Below are positions 49,285 to 57,503 of a DNA stretch of 64,000 nt, in pieces. A model generated the notes under the pieces. The model was not told the DNA's origin, did no database searches, and saw only the letters and a list, made by a program, of their open reading frames with translations. Where the stretch lies: positions 70,654 through 134,653 of the forward strand of contig JAZSQK010000011.1 of assembly GCA_045537915.1 (NCBI GenBank), given 5' to 3'. A program made the translations under genes and the position numbers. How positions within the stretch are numbered: the first letter of the stretch is position 1; each line of letters starts with the position of its first letter. This DNA is from SFWF01 sp045537915. GTDB taxonomy: Bacteria; Bacillota; Clostridia; Oscillospirales; Acutalibacteraceae.

Positions 49285-49822
49285 AGTAATTACATTTTCT
49301 AATTTCAAAATAGCTTTGAGGGTGAGAGCAGGTCGGGCAGACTCCCGGAGGCTGTTTGCCAACATGAATATGGCCGCAGTTACGGCAAATCCAGATGACC
49401 TCCTCTTCACTTTTAAATACCGAGCCTTCGTTTACATTGTCGAGCAGTTGTCTGTAGCGCTGCTCGTGCTCCTTTTCAATTTTCGCTACCGACTCGAAAA
49501 GAAAGGCAATTTCATTAAAGCCTTCCTCCTTTGCGGTTTTTGCAAACTCCTCATACATCTCGGTCCACTCGTAATTTTCTCCCTTTATGCCGTCTGAAAG
49601 GTTTGCCTTTGTGTCGGGGACATTGCCGCCGTTTATCAGCTTGAACCAGATTTTTGCGTGTTGCTCCTCATTATCGGCAGTTTCTTTAAAAATTGCCGAA
49701 ATCTGCTCATAACCGTCTTTTTTTGCCTGTTCGGCATAGTAATAATACTTATTTCTTGCCTGGCTTTCTCCCGCAAAGGCTGCGTAGAGATTTGCCTCTG
49801 TTTTGCTTCCCTTTAGTTCCAT
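49283..49822 (-). CDS. rbr: Rubrerythrin
   Basis: A 179-residue non-heme iron protein for peroxide defence in anaerobes. The ferritin-like diiron domain (residues ~1-140) shows AAFAGESQARNKYYYYAEQA, EISAIFKETADNEEQHAKIWF and FLFESVAKIEKEHEQRYRQL with the Glu/His ligands in place. The C-terminal rubredoxin-like domain has CRNCGHIHVG and CPTCSHPQSYFEI with four Cys. Domain order is the classical one. It is a single gene with a GGAGTGG site; it would reduce hydrogen peroxide with electrons from rubredoxin or NADH-rubredoxin reductase. Confidence 0.96.
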   Translation of the reverse strand: MELKGSKTEANLYAAFAGESQARNKYYYYAEQAKKDGYEQISAIFKETADNEEQHAKIWFKLINGGNVPDTKANLSDGIKGENYEWTEMYEEFAKTAKEEGFNEIAFLFESVAKIEKEHEQRYRQLLDNVNEGSVFKSEEEVIWICRNCGHIHVGKQPPGVCPTCSHPQSYFEIRKCNY

Positions 49823-49935
49823 AAGACCACTCCTTTTAAAATTCTAAAAAGAGTATTTCCGAAAATTAACATTTTATACGGACGTGCAAATTTCGTTTTT
49901 CCTCCTCATAAAATTCTTTATAAGGGGGAATTATT

Positions 49936-50613
49936 TTGTTTGAACTTTTACTTCAACTCGCATCAACACTTCTTTATTTTGCTTTGCACGTGACAAATCC
50001 CAACTCTTTTCCGCCTGCGCTTTCAGCGAAAGAGGAAGAAGAGCTTCTTTCAAAAATGTCAAATGGCGACAAAAACGCAAAAAACAAGCTCATAGAACAT
50101 AACCTACGGCTTGTTGCCCACGTAATCAAAAAATACTACAGCAACCATTCAGATCAAGACGACCTTATCTCTATCGGCACAATCGGACTTATAAAGGCTG
50201 TTTCGACCTTTAAAGCCGATAAAGGCATCCGCCTTGCAACCTATGCGGCAAGGTGTATAGAGAATGAGATACTGATGTACTTCAGGGCAAACAAGAAAAC
50301 GGCGGGAGATGTGCATTTCAGCGACCCTATCGACACCGACAAGGACGGTAACGCTCTTACACTGATTGATGTAGTTGCAGACAATATCAATATTTTCGAC
50401 GATATTGACAAAAAAATGAAGATAGAGCGAATGAGGGTGTTGCTTGAATCAGTGCTTGATGAGCGTGAAAAACAGATTATCAAGCTACGTTACGGATTAA
50501 ACGGAGAGGATGAGCTTACCCAGAAACGAGTGGCAGACATCCTTGGAATCTCCCGTTCATATGTATCACGCATAGAAAAATCCGCCCTTTTAAAACTCAG
50601 GCGGATGCTTTAG
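49936..50613 (+). CDS. sigK: RNA polymerase sporulation sigma factor SigK
   Basis: A 225-residue sigma-70 family factor of the sigma-E/sigma-K sporulation group. The N-terminal hydrophobic pro-like stretch FELLLQLASTLLYFALHVTN is followed by FPPALSAKEEEELLSKM, characteristic of pro-sigma-K. Region 2 shows LIEHNLRLVAHVIKKYY and DLISIGTIGLIKAVSTF, and region 4 ends with LTQKRVADILGISRSYVSRIEKSALLKL. The gene is intact and not split by a skin-like element. The start is a TTG after AAGGGGG. Its end overlaps the convergent FAD/Rieske gene by 24 bases. It directs late mother-cell genes in spore formation. Confidence 0.92.
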   Translation: MFELLLQLASTLLYFALHVTNPNSFPPALSAKEEEELLSKMSNGDKNAKNKLIEHNLRLVAHVIKKYYSNHSDQDDLISIGTIGLIKAVSTFKADKGIRLATYAARCIENEILMYFRANKKTAGDVHFSDPIDTDKDGNALTLIDVVADNINIFDDIDKKMKIERMRVLLESVLDEREKQIIKLRYGLNGEDELTQKRVADILGISRSYVSRIEKSALLKLRRML

Positions 50614-52041
50614 ATTTTGTTTAGCGGGATTGTCAATAAGATTGCCCTTATAATCAAATCGAGATCCGTGACAGGCGCAATCCCAGCTTTTATCAGCGCT
50701 GTTCCACTCAAGGCTGCAACCCATATGGGTACAACGAGGAATTACGGTATAATATTTCTTTTCGCTCTCACGGTAGACGCCTACCTTTTTACCGTCAATA
50801 TTCACTATACCGCCCTGTCCGACCTTTAGACTGCTAAGCTTATGGGGAGGAATATACAAATTGCCCTTTGCAAGTCCCTTTAAGGCCTTGCCCATTTCCT
50901 TTGCTACGCCGACAGCTGCCGTCGCTGAAAATCTTTGGGGCGTAAAGACCTTTTCATATGGGCTCTCTCCTTTTACACAAAGGTCTGTTATTATATCGGC
51001 AGCAACACAAGAACTGGTCATTCCCCACTTGCCGAAGCCTGTTGCCACATACCAGTCGGGATGAAAAGATGAGAGTCTTCCTATATATGCCATACCGTCT
51101 GCAGTAATGCAGTCCTGCGCCGACCAGAATGCCAACTGCTCGGCATCAGGGCAGATCTGTCTCGCCACACGGTTCAGCTCATCATAGCTTGTACCGGAGG
51201 AATTTTCTCCCGTTCTGTGCCCTGCTCCGCCTATAAAAAGCATATCACGGTAACGTCTGAAGGAATAGCCTTCATTGTCAACTCCTATATACATACCCTT
51301 TGCAAAATGCTTATCTTTCACCGCCAGAACATATGAACGTTGCTGATACATTCTTGCAAAATAAAGCCCCGGAATTATAAGGAAGGGATAGTGACAGGCA
51401 AAGACAATTTTTTCGGCTTGTACTATGAAGTTGTCGGTATATATGGTGTGACCTTTCACGCTTTTGACAGGAGTTTTTTCGTAAGCTGTTATATCTTCGG
51501 AAATTCTACTAATGAATTTCAAAGGGTTAAACTGCGCCTGATTTTTCATTTTTACCCCGCCGATAACATCAAATGGTAGATTTATATCCTCGACAAGTTC
51601 GACCGAAAGGCCTATCTCTTTGCAGACCTGCGCTTCCCTTTTCAGCTTTTCATATTCAAAAGAGGAGTAAATATAGCTGTCGGTATCTTCAAAATCGCAG
51701 TCGATATTTCTTTGCTTTACGGTATTTCTGTACCACTCTACCGCCTTTGCATTAGCCTTAGCATAAAGCCCTGTCTTATCATTCGAAAAGCTTTCCTTAA
51801 ACTGCGCATATACACAGCCGTGCTGCGCCGTTATCTTTGCGGTGGTTTTTCCTGTCTGTCCCGATCCAATTCGGTCAGCCTCGAGTACCACAACCCTTTT
51901 TCCCTCCGATTTCAGTCGGTCCGCAATAAGAACACCTGCCATACCCGCTCCTATAACCGCCACCTCGGCAGTTAAATTTCTGTCGAGCTCACGCCTTTTC
52001 TTTATCTCGGTTTCCTTTTGCCAGATTGAAGAATTAAACAC
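50590..52041 (-). CDS. FAD-dependent oxidoreductase with C-terminal Rieske domain
   Basis: A 483-residue fusion. Residues ~25-400 form a DAO-type flavoprotein: EVAVIGAGMAGVLIADRL is the dinucleotide-binding motif, EADRIGSGQTGKTTAKITAQHG follows, and the late GRLSSFHPDWYVATGFGKWGM is the second FAD segment. Residues ~430-480 are a Rieske [2Fe-2S] domain with CTHMGCSLEWN and WDCACHGSRFDYKG, giving the two Cys-x-His ligand pairs. Such proteins occur widely in Clostridia, with unknown substrates. The GTG at 52041 was chosen because AAAGGTG lies upstream at fitting distance. That ribosome site is buried in a strong hairpin. The 3' end overlaps sigK. Confidence 0.88.
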   Translation of the reverse strand: MFNSSIWQKETEIKKRRELDRNLTAEVAVIGAGMAGVLIADRLKSEGKRVVVLEADRIGSGQTGKTTAKITAQHGCVYAQFKESFSNDKTGLYAKANAKAVEWYRNTVKQRNIDCDFEDTDSYIYSSFEYEKLKREAQVCKEIGLSVELVEDINLPFDVIGGVKMKNQAQFNPLKFISRISEDITAYEKTPVKSVKGHTIYTDNFIVQAEKIVFACHYPFLIIPGLYFARMYQQRSYVLAVKDKHFAKGMYIGVDNEGYSFRRYRDMLFIGGAGHRTGENSSGTSYDELNRVARQICPDAEQLAFWSAQDCITADGMAYIGRLSSFHPDWYVATGFGKWGMTSSCVAADIITDLCVKGESPYEKVFTPQRFSATAAVGVAKEMGKALKGLAKGNLYIPPHKLSSLKVGQGGIVNIDGKKVGVYRESEKKYYTVIPRCTHMGCSLEWNSADKSWDCACHGSRFDYKGNLIDNPAKQNLKHPPEF

Positions 52042-52043
52042 AA

Positions 52044-52088
52044 AAACCACACCTTTCACCAAATAGTTTTGGCTTGTGGGTGTGGTTT
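52044..52088 (-). promoter_or_regulatory. Hairpin hiding the ribosome site of the FAD/Rieske gene
   Basis: On the minus strand AAACCACACC (52079-52088) pairs over ten bases with GGTGTGGTTT (52044-52053), and CCAAA pairs with TTTGG inside. The second arm contains the AGGTG ribosome site and ends two bases before the GTG start. It also resembles a terminator because TTTTT follows the stem. Confidence 0.6.
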
Positions 52089-52094
52089 ATGTAT

Positions 52095-52421
52095 TTAAAA
52101 AATGAACTGAATAAGCAACATATAGAGGACCGTTCCCCCCGCTATGCTTAAAAGGGTGTTTCGTTTCAGGATATGCAAAACAGCTACCGTAACAACCCCT
52201 ATTATCTCGGGTATTCCAAAGGGATAGATAGCAGGGTTTACCGATTTTAAGCAGTAGACCACAAGCATTGCCATAACCGAATACGGTAAATATTTGCCAA
52301 GATATGTGATTATCTTGGGCGTTTCTCTTTTGTTGGAAAAGACTATAAAGGGCAAAAAACGAAGAATTACAGTTACGGCGGCAGATACGCCTATCGTTAA
52401 AGCGACCATAGTATTACTCAT
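52095..52421 (-). CDS. azlD: AzlD-type branched-chain amino acid exporter small subunit
   Basis: A 108-residue membrane protein with four hydrophobic helices, opening with VALTIGVSAAVTVILRFLPFIVF and containing YLGKYLPYSVMAMLVVYCLK, the family signature. It pairs with AzlC to export branched-chain amino acids or analogues. Its start overlaps the end of azlC by eight bases. Length is typical. Confidence 0.92.
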   Translation of the reverse strand: MSNTMVALTIGVSAAVTVILRFLPFIVFSNKRETPKIITYLGKYLPYSVMAMLVVYCLKSVNPAIYPFGIPEIIGVVTVAVLHILKRNTLLSIAGGTVLYMLLIQFIF

Positions 52422-53112
52422 TTTCCTCTACCTTCCTCTCAAAAGGTTTTCGGAAAACTAAAAGCAATGCCGATATTAAAAGCATAGAGGGTATCAGAAA
52501 GGCTTCTGCGCCGAAAATGATAAGGCAAATCAAGGTGCACAAAAGCCCGATAAGAGCAGGAATATGCTCTTTTGTGGACAGCCACTGCTCTATAAAAATT
52601 GTGACGAAGAGGGCAGTCATGCAAAAATCTATTCCCGCCGTATTAAAGCTTATTGCCGAGCCGATAAGCGAGCCTGCGGCACAGCCGACTATCCAATAAA
52701 TGTGGTTAAGCAAGGAGACTAAAAACTGATATTTGTGAATGTCCTCGCCCTCGGGGCAATCATCGGCGCAAACGAGGGAATATGTTTCATCGGTCAGTGC
52801 AAATATAAGGTAGGGCTTTTTTGCGCCTGTGTCCTTGTATTTATCCACCATTGAAATTCCGTAAAAGAGATGTCTTGCGTTTACCATAAGTGTGGTAACC
52901 GCAGTGGTTATAAGAGAGGCGCCGCCCGTTATAAGATTTATTGCAACATACTGCATTGAACCTGCATAGATGAATACCGCCATTGCAAGTGACCACAAAA
53001 TACCGTAGCCCTTGCTCTCAAGCAAAATTCCAAAACCGATTCCGAGCGCTATGTACCCTGTCATTACAGGCAGGGTTTTTATTAAAACCGTTTTTAAAAA
53101 GCTCTTGTTCAT
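52414..53112 (-). CDS. azlC: AzlC-family branched-chain amino acid exporter
   Basis: A 232-residue integral membrane protein with about six helices. It shows LPVMTGYIALGIGFGILLESKG, AVFIYAGSMQYVAINLITGGASL and MVNARHLFYGISM, the strongly conserved AzlC stretches. With AzlD it forms an exporter. It lies five bases after the M18 aminopeptidase gene, so amino acids released by peptide breakdown may be exported by the same transcript's products. That link is inference. Confidence 0.93.
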   Translation of the reverse strand: MNKSFLKTVLIKTLPVMTGYIALGIGFGILLESKGYGILWSLAMAVFIYAGSMQYVAINLITGGASLITTAVTTLMVNARHLFYGISMVDKYKDTGAKKPYLIFALTDETYSLVCADDCPEGEDIHKYQFLVSLLNHIYWIVGCAAGSLIGSAISFNTAGIDFCMTALFVTIFIEQWLSTKEHIPALIGLLCTLICLIIFGAEAFLIPSMLLISALLLVFRKPFERKVEENE

Positions 53113-53117
53113 TAAGT

Positions 53118-54515
53118 TTATTTGCAGAACTCATACATAGTTCTATAGGCTTCATAGACATCAAACTTTGCAACAACCTCAAAGGGAGCGTGCATTGAAA
53201 GCACCGGCACACCAAGGTCAACGACATCTACTCCGAGATTTGCAATATACATTGCAACCGTTCCGCCGCCGCCAAGGTCTACCCTACCGAGTTCTCCTGT
53301 CTGCCAGGCTATTTCAGCTTTGTCAAGCATTGCTCTGACCTTTGCAACATACTCTGCAGAGGCATCAGAGGTTCCGCTCTTGCCCCTTGCGCCTGTGTAT
53401 TTGGTAATAACGGCGCCGTAGTTGAGCTTGGATGCATTTTTAGGCTCCATAACATCTTTAAAGGTAGGATCCATTCCCGCATTTACATCGGCGGACAGGC
53501 ATTTTGAATTGCGGAGCGCCAGGGTATAATCAACCCCCTGCATCTGCGCAATATCACGGATAACATATTTAAGGAAGGCAGAATTAAGACCTGTGTTTCC
53601 GTCGGAGCCTGTTTCCTCCTTGTCGGCAAGAATTGCAACTGCCGTCTTTTCGGGGCCCTCTACCTCGCATATAGCCATAAGCGCAGGATATGCGCAAACC
53701 CTGTCATCGTGTCCGTAGGAGCCGATCATAGAACGGTCAAGGCCTATATCCCGTGCCTTTCCTGCGGGTACTATCTCAAGCTCTGCAGAGAGGAAGTCCT
53801 CCTCGGTAACGCCGTATTTTTCACTCAATATAGCCATAATATTAAGCTTTACAAGTTCACTGCCCTTATCATCCTTGAAAGGTCTGCTTCCGATAAGAAT
53901 ATTGAGCTCCTCGCCCTTTATTCCGTCGGCAAGGGTTCTCTTAACCTGTTCCTGTGCAAGATGAGGCAGAAGATCGGTCACAACAAAGCAAGGATCGTTT
54001 TCATCCTCTCCTATATTTACTGATACGACAGTTCCGTCACGCTTTGCAAAAACTCCGTGAAGGGCAAGAGGAATTGTTGCCCACTGATACTTCTTTATTC
54101 CGCCGTAATAGTGTGTTTTAAAGAGGGCAAGTTCGGTGTCCTCATAAAGCGGATTGGGTTTTAAATCAAGTCTGGGAGAATCAATATGCGCAGCCGTTAT
54201 CTGAACGCCCTTGTCTGCCTTTTGCTTTCCGACCACAACAAAGGCAACCGTCTTGCCACGGTTGTTGACATAGTATTTTTCTCCTGCAGAATATACCTTT
54301 CCCTCCTCAAAGGGTTTAAAGCCTGCTTTTTTTGCAATCTCTATTGCTTGGGCTGCCGCTTCACGCTCGGTTTTAGAAGCAGACAAAAAGTTTTTGTAAC
54401 CTTCACAAAAATCGGTTATCTTTTCCCACTTTTCCTCATCACAGTTTATAAGTCCGTTCTTCTTATTTATAAAAAGTTTTTCCTTTAGAAGTTCTGCTGC
54501 GCTTTTTTCTGCCAT
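53118..54515 (-). CDS. apeA: M18-family aminopeptidase
   Basis: A 465-residue cytoplasmic zinc aminopeptidase. Metal and active-site motifs are ITAAHIDSPRLDLKPNPLYED (His, Asp), LADKEETGSDGNTG (Glu, Glu) and, near the end, VPVLSMHAPFEVV (His), with GSYGHDDRVCAYPAL in between. It removes N-terminal residues, with preference for acidic or neutral ones in characterised relatives. It lies five bases after the Sua5-CoaE fusion gene. A peptide-recycling role fits the adjoining AzlCD exporter. Confidence 0.94.
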   Translation of the reverse strand: MAEKSAAELLKEKLFINKKNGLINCDEEKWEKITDFCEGYKNFLSASKTEREAAAQAIEIAKKAGFKPFEEGKVYSAGEKYYVNNRGKTVAFVVVGKQKADKGVQITAAHIDSPRLDLKPNPLYEDTELALFKTHYYGGIKKYQWATIPLALHGVFAKRDGTVVSVNIGEDENDPCFVVTDLLPHLAQEQVKRTLADGIKGEELNILIGSRPFKDDKGSELVKLNIMAILSEKYGVTEEDFLSAELEIVPAGKARDIGLDRSMIGSYGHDDRVCAYPALMAICEVEGPEKTAVAILADKEETGSDGNTGLNSAFLKYVIRDIAQMQGVDYTLALRNSKCLSADVNAGMDPTFKDVMEPKNASKLNYGAVITKYTGARGKSGTSDASAEYVAKVRAMLDKAEIAWQTGELGRVDLGGGGTVAMYIANLGVDVVDLGVPVLSMHAPFEVVAKFDVYEAYRTMYEFCK

Positions 54516-54520
54516 AGGGG

Positions 54521-56110
54521 TTACCTCCCGTTTAAGTTTAGTAGTTTCTTAAAATCGGCAAGAAGCTTTTCTTCATCGCCGTTATTGTATATTATGTGCG
54601 GTGTCTTTGATTTATAAAAATCGTCAGTCTTTCCCGCATTCAGACGAAGCTCGGCGGCGGCTGTGCCGATACCGTCACGCTGTAGAATTCTTTCAAGTCT
54701 TGTCTTCTTGTCAGCAGTAATAGCTATAACCTTTTGACAGATTGAATCTATTTTGCTTTCATACAGTGTAGGCGCATCAAGCAATATTTTATTATTACCG
54801 CAGTTTTCTATTTCATCCTCAATAAGTTTTGTTATGAAGGGGAAAATAGTCTTATTAAGAAGCTCGGTCTTATCGGGAGTTTCAAAGGCTAAGCGTGCCA
54901 GTTTCGGTCGGTCAAGACTGCCGTCTTTGTTTATAATCTCTTTACCGAAAGCACTGCTTAATGCCTCAAGACACTCTTTGTCCTCAGTTGCCATTCTTGC
55001 TGTTTTATCGCAGTCTATAACATAAAAGCCAAGCTCTTTAGCCGCTTTACAGGCGGTTGTTTTTCCTGCGCCTGTAGGGCCTGTCAGTCCTATTATGTGT
55101 TTTGGTTTTATGACCTTAAACCCTGCCGCACGAATAAGACGGTTATAAACCGCAAGGCCTACCCCTGTTTTTTGGGGTGCGTGTACATAAATTTTTTCTA
55201 CCGAAAGCTTATCTGCCTTTCTGAGAAGATTAAAAATGAGTTTTGCATGTTCTTCCTCATTTTCCTCTTTTCCCATACAAAGCGTTTTACACAAAAGCTT
55301 TTCTTTATCCTCTTCAAAACATATTGCCGCAATATTCTTTTGAGAGTTTACAAAACCGCAAAACTCTTCACTTTCAGCCTCGACCAGAAAGACCTCTGTT
55401 TCAGGCGAATAATGCTTATACATCATACCGGGAGAAGCGGCTTTTGCTCCCTTTTCAAGCTTTGAAAGCACTGCTTTATCAACGACAATATCAGGTAATA
55501 TTTCTTTTAACTGCTCAAGGGTTACGGCGCCCGGTCTGAGAAGCCTCGGCGGTTTTACCGCCAAAGACACAACCGTTGACTCAACCCCGACTGTACAGTC
55601 ATCCGACAAAACAACGGCGTCTATTTTTCCGTCAAGGTCCTCAACCACGTGCTCTGCCGAGGTTGGACTCGGGCTTCCCGAAAGATTTGCCGACGGAGCC
55701 GCCAAAGGTAGCCCCGACTCATTGATAATGCTCCTTGCAATCTCGTTTGCCGGCATTCTTACAGCAACCGTATCAAGTCCCGCCGACACACCTTTTGCAA
55801 CCTTGTCGCTTTTCGGCAAGACCAATGTAAGCGGTCCAGGCCAGAAGCTGTTTGCCAGTCGAGCCGCCTCTTCGGGCAAACAGCTTATAAGCTCGTTTAT
55901 CTGAGAGAACTCTGCTATATGAACTATAAGAGGGTTGTCCTGCGGTCTGCCTTTTGCCTCAAAAACCTTTTTTATTGCATTGTCGTCATAGGCACTTGCC
56001 GCAAGTCCGTATACCGTTTCGGTGGGAATTGCTACAATTTTGCCCTGCTTTAAAAGCCTTGCCGCAGCCTTTACCCCTTTTTTGTCGTCGGTTAGTTTTA
56101 AGGTTTTCAT
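54521..56110 (-). CDS. Fused threonylcarbamoyl-AMP synthase and dephospho-CoA kinase
   Basis: A 529-residue fusion of two essential enzymes. Residues 1-~335 are Sua5/YrdC: GKIVAIPTETVYGLAASAYD, FEAKGRPQDNPLIVHI, FWPGPLTLVLP and AAPSANLSGSPSPTSAEHV, with RLLRPGAVTLEQL and the C-terminal Sua5 extension after SPGMMYKHYSPE. This half makes threonylcarbamoyl-AMP for the t6A37 tRNA base. Residues ~340-529 are dephospho-CoA kinase: Walker A IIGLTGPTGAGKTT, FYVIDCDKTARM and LLDAPTLYESKID, finishing coenzyme A synthesis. Each half looks complete. The stop/start with prfA shares one base. Sua5 next to prfA is usual; CoaE fused to it is not. Confidence 0.93.
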   Translation of the reverse strand: MKTLKLTDDKKGVKAAARLLKQGKIVAIPTETVYGLAASAYDDNAIKKVFEAKGRPQDNPLIVHIAEFSQINELISCLPEEAARLANSFWPGPLTLVLPKSDKVAKGVSAGLDTVAVRMPANEIARSIINESGLPLAAPSANLSGSPSPTSAEHVVEDLDGKIDAVVLSDDCTVGVESTVVSLAVKPPRLLRPGAVTLEQLKEILPDIVVDKAVLSKLEKGAKAASPGMMYKHYSPETEVFLVEAESEEFCGFVNSQKNIAAICFEEDKEKLLCKTLCMGKEENEEEHAKLIFNLLRKADKLSVEKIYVHAPQKTGVGLAVYNRLIRAAGFKVIKPKHIIGLTGPTGAGKTTACKAAKELGFYVIDCDKTARMATEDKECLEALSSAFGKEIINKDGSLDRPKLARLAFETPDKTELLNKTIFPFITKLIEDEIENCGNNKILLDAPTLYESKIDSICQKVIAITADKKTRLERILQRDGIGTAAAELRLNAGKTDDFYKSKTPHIIYNNGDEEKLLADFKKLLNLNGR

Positions 56111-57183
56111 TATTCCTCTTCACTTTTCAGCATTTCTGCTCTGTAATATGTGATAAGTGAATCCACCACTTCGTCCAGATCACCGTTTAAAATCTGATCT
56201 ATTTTATAAAGGGTCAAGCCTATTCTGTGGTCGGTTACCCTTCCCTGAGGATAGTTGTAGGTGCGGATTCGTTCACTTCTGTCGCCCGTTCCTACCTGTG
56301 CTTTACGGTCAGATGCTATAGCCTCATTCTGCTTTGCCTGTTCTATTTCATAAAGACGGGAACGAAGAACCTTCATCGCCTTGTCCTTATTTTTAAACTG
56401 GCTTCTTTCGTCCTGACACTCTACCACAAGACCTGTGGGAATATGGGTAATTCTTATTGCCGACTCGGTCTTATTGATATGCTGACCGCCTGCGCCTGAA
56501 GAACGGAAGGTATCAATCTGAAGATCGGCAGGATTTATATCTATTTCAACATCCTCTGCCTCGGGAAGTACCGCAACCGTTACGGTGGAGGTATGAATCC
56601 TGCCCGAGCTTTCGGTTTCGGGAACCCTCTGTACCCTGTGAACGCCGCTTTCATATTTAAAACGGGAGTAGGCTCCCTCGCCCTCAATCATAAAGCTGAC
56701 TTCCTTGCAGCCGCCAAGCTCGGTTTCATTAAGATTGATAACATCAACCTTGAACCTCTTGCTTTCTGCATACATTGAGTACATTCTGAAAAGTGAGTGA
56801 GCAAAAAGTGCCGACTCCTCTCCTCCTGCGCCTCCACGGATCTCAACAATAACATTTCGGTCATCATTGGGGTCACGGGGCAAAAGCAAAATTTTCAGTT
56901 CCTCGGCAAATTTTTCAATATTTGCCTTGGCCTCAAGATACTCCTCCTCGACAAGCTCCTTAAAGTCTTTATCCATTCCGCCCTCATCGAGAAGCATTTT
57001 TGCCTCTTCCTCGCTTTTTTTCGCTGCCGAATACTCACGGAACTTTTCAACAACAGGCGACAACTCCTTATGCTCCTTCATAAGCTTTTTGAAAAGCTCG
57101 TTATCAGAAACTACCTCAGGAGTTGATAAAAGTCCGTTTATTTCTTCAAAGCGTCTTTCGACCGATTCCAATTTATCAAACAT
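56110..57183 (-). CDS. prfA: Peptide chain release factor 1
   Basis: A 357-residue class I release factor that reads UAA and UAG. The codon-reading tripeptide is in RVPETESSGRIHTS (P-E-T, matching the RF1 P-x-T pattern), and the peptidyl-transferase motif GGQ in FRSSGAGGQHINKTESAIRITH. The N-terminal helical domain and length are typical. It is followed by the Sua5-CoaE fusion with a one-base overlap, and preceded by the DUF951 gene at three bases. No prmC is seen beside it, unlike many Firmicutes. Confidence 0.96.
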   Translation of the reverse strand: MFDKLESVERRFEEINGLLSTPEVVSDNELFKKLMKEHKELSPVVEKFREYSAAKKSEEEAKMLLDEGGMDKDFKELVEEEYLEAKANIEKFAEELKILLLPRDPNDDRNVIVEIRGGAGGEESALFAHSLFRMYSMYAESKRFKVDVINLNETELGGCKEVSFMIEGEGAYSRFKYESGVHRVQRVPETESSGRIHTSTVTVAVLPEAEDVEIDINPADLQIDTFRSSGAGGQHINKTESAIRITHIPTGLVVECQDERSQFKNKDKAMKVLRSRLYEIEQAKQNEAIASDRKAQVGTGDRSERIRTYNYPQGRVTDHRIGLTLYKIDQILNGDLDEVVDSLITYYRAEMLKSEEE

Positions 57184-57186
57184 ACA

Positions 57187-57375
57187 TTACTCTCCGTCTT
57201 TGCGAATGATTTTCTTTATGTTGCGCTCGATGCTTACCCTCGGTGCCATTACCTCGTGGCCGCAGCCTGTGCACTTGATTTTAAAATCCATTCCGATACG
57301 CAACACGCTGAAGGTGTTTGCGCCGCAAGGGTGCTTTTTTTTCATTAAAAGGCTATCTCCAACCCTGACATCCAT
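57187..57375 (-). CDS. DUF951-family small protein
   Basis: A 62-residue protein with the DUF951 pattern MDVRVGDSLLMKKKHPCGANTF, then RIGMDFKIKCTGCGHEVMAPR. Cys residues (HPCG, CTGCG) suggest metal binding. The function is unknown; family members are widespread in Firmicutes. The start was placed at the ATG at 57375 because GGAGGG lies seven bases upstream. It is the first gene of the prfA operon, directly behind its promoter. Confidence 0.88.
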   Translation of the reverse strand: MDVRVGDSLLMKKKHPCGANTFSVLRIGMDFKIKCTGCGHEVMAPRVSIERNIKKIIRKDGE

Positions 57376-57409
57376 CGGCAAACCCTCCCCCAGTTTAATT
57401 TATTATATT

Positions 57410-57438
57410 ATTATACAATAAGTAACCTATTAAAGCAA
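57410..57438 (-). promoter_or_regulatory. Promoter for the DUF951-prfA-sua5/coaE operon
   Basis: On the minus strand TTGCTT (57433-57438) and TATAAT (57410-57415) are 17 bases apart, 35 bases before the DUF951 start. Confidence 0.65.
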
Positions 57439-57445
57439 TATATTC

Positions 57446-57474
57446 TTGATAAATCTTTGATTAAGTGATATCAT
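57446..57474 (+). promoter_or_regulatory. Promoter for the yhaO-yhaN-like pair
   Basis: TTGATA (57446-57451) and TATCAT (57469-57474) are 17 bases apart. It stands back to back with the minus-strand promoter, seven bases between the two -35 boxes. Confidence 0.55.
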
Positions 57475-57503
57475 TGAATTAATAATATTGTGGAGGTATA
57501 CCA

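Noticed and set aside
48697..49410. 237-codon minus-strand open frame
   Set aside because: It is antisense to birA, whose catalytic motifs are intact, and crosses a terminator into the rubrerythrin gene.
49936..50613. A skin-like insertion in sigK
   Set aside because: The reading frame is continuous through regions 2 to 4, so there is no insertion.
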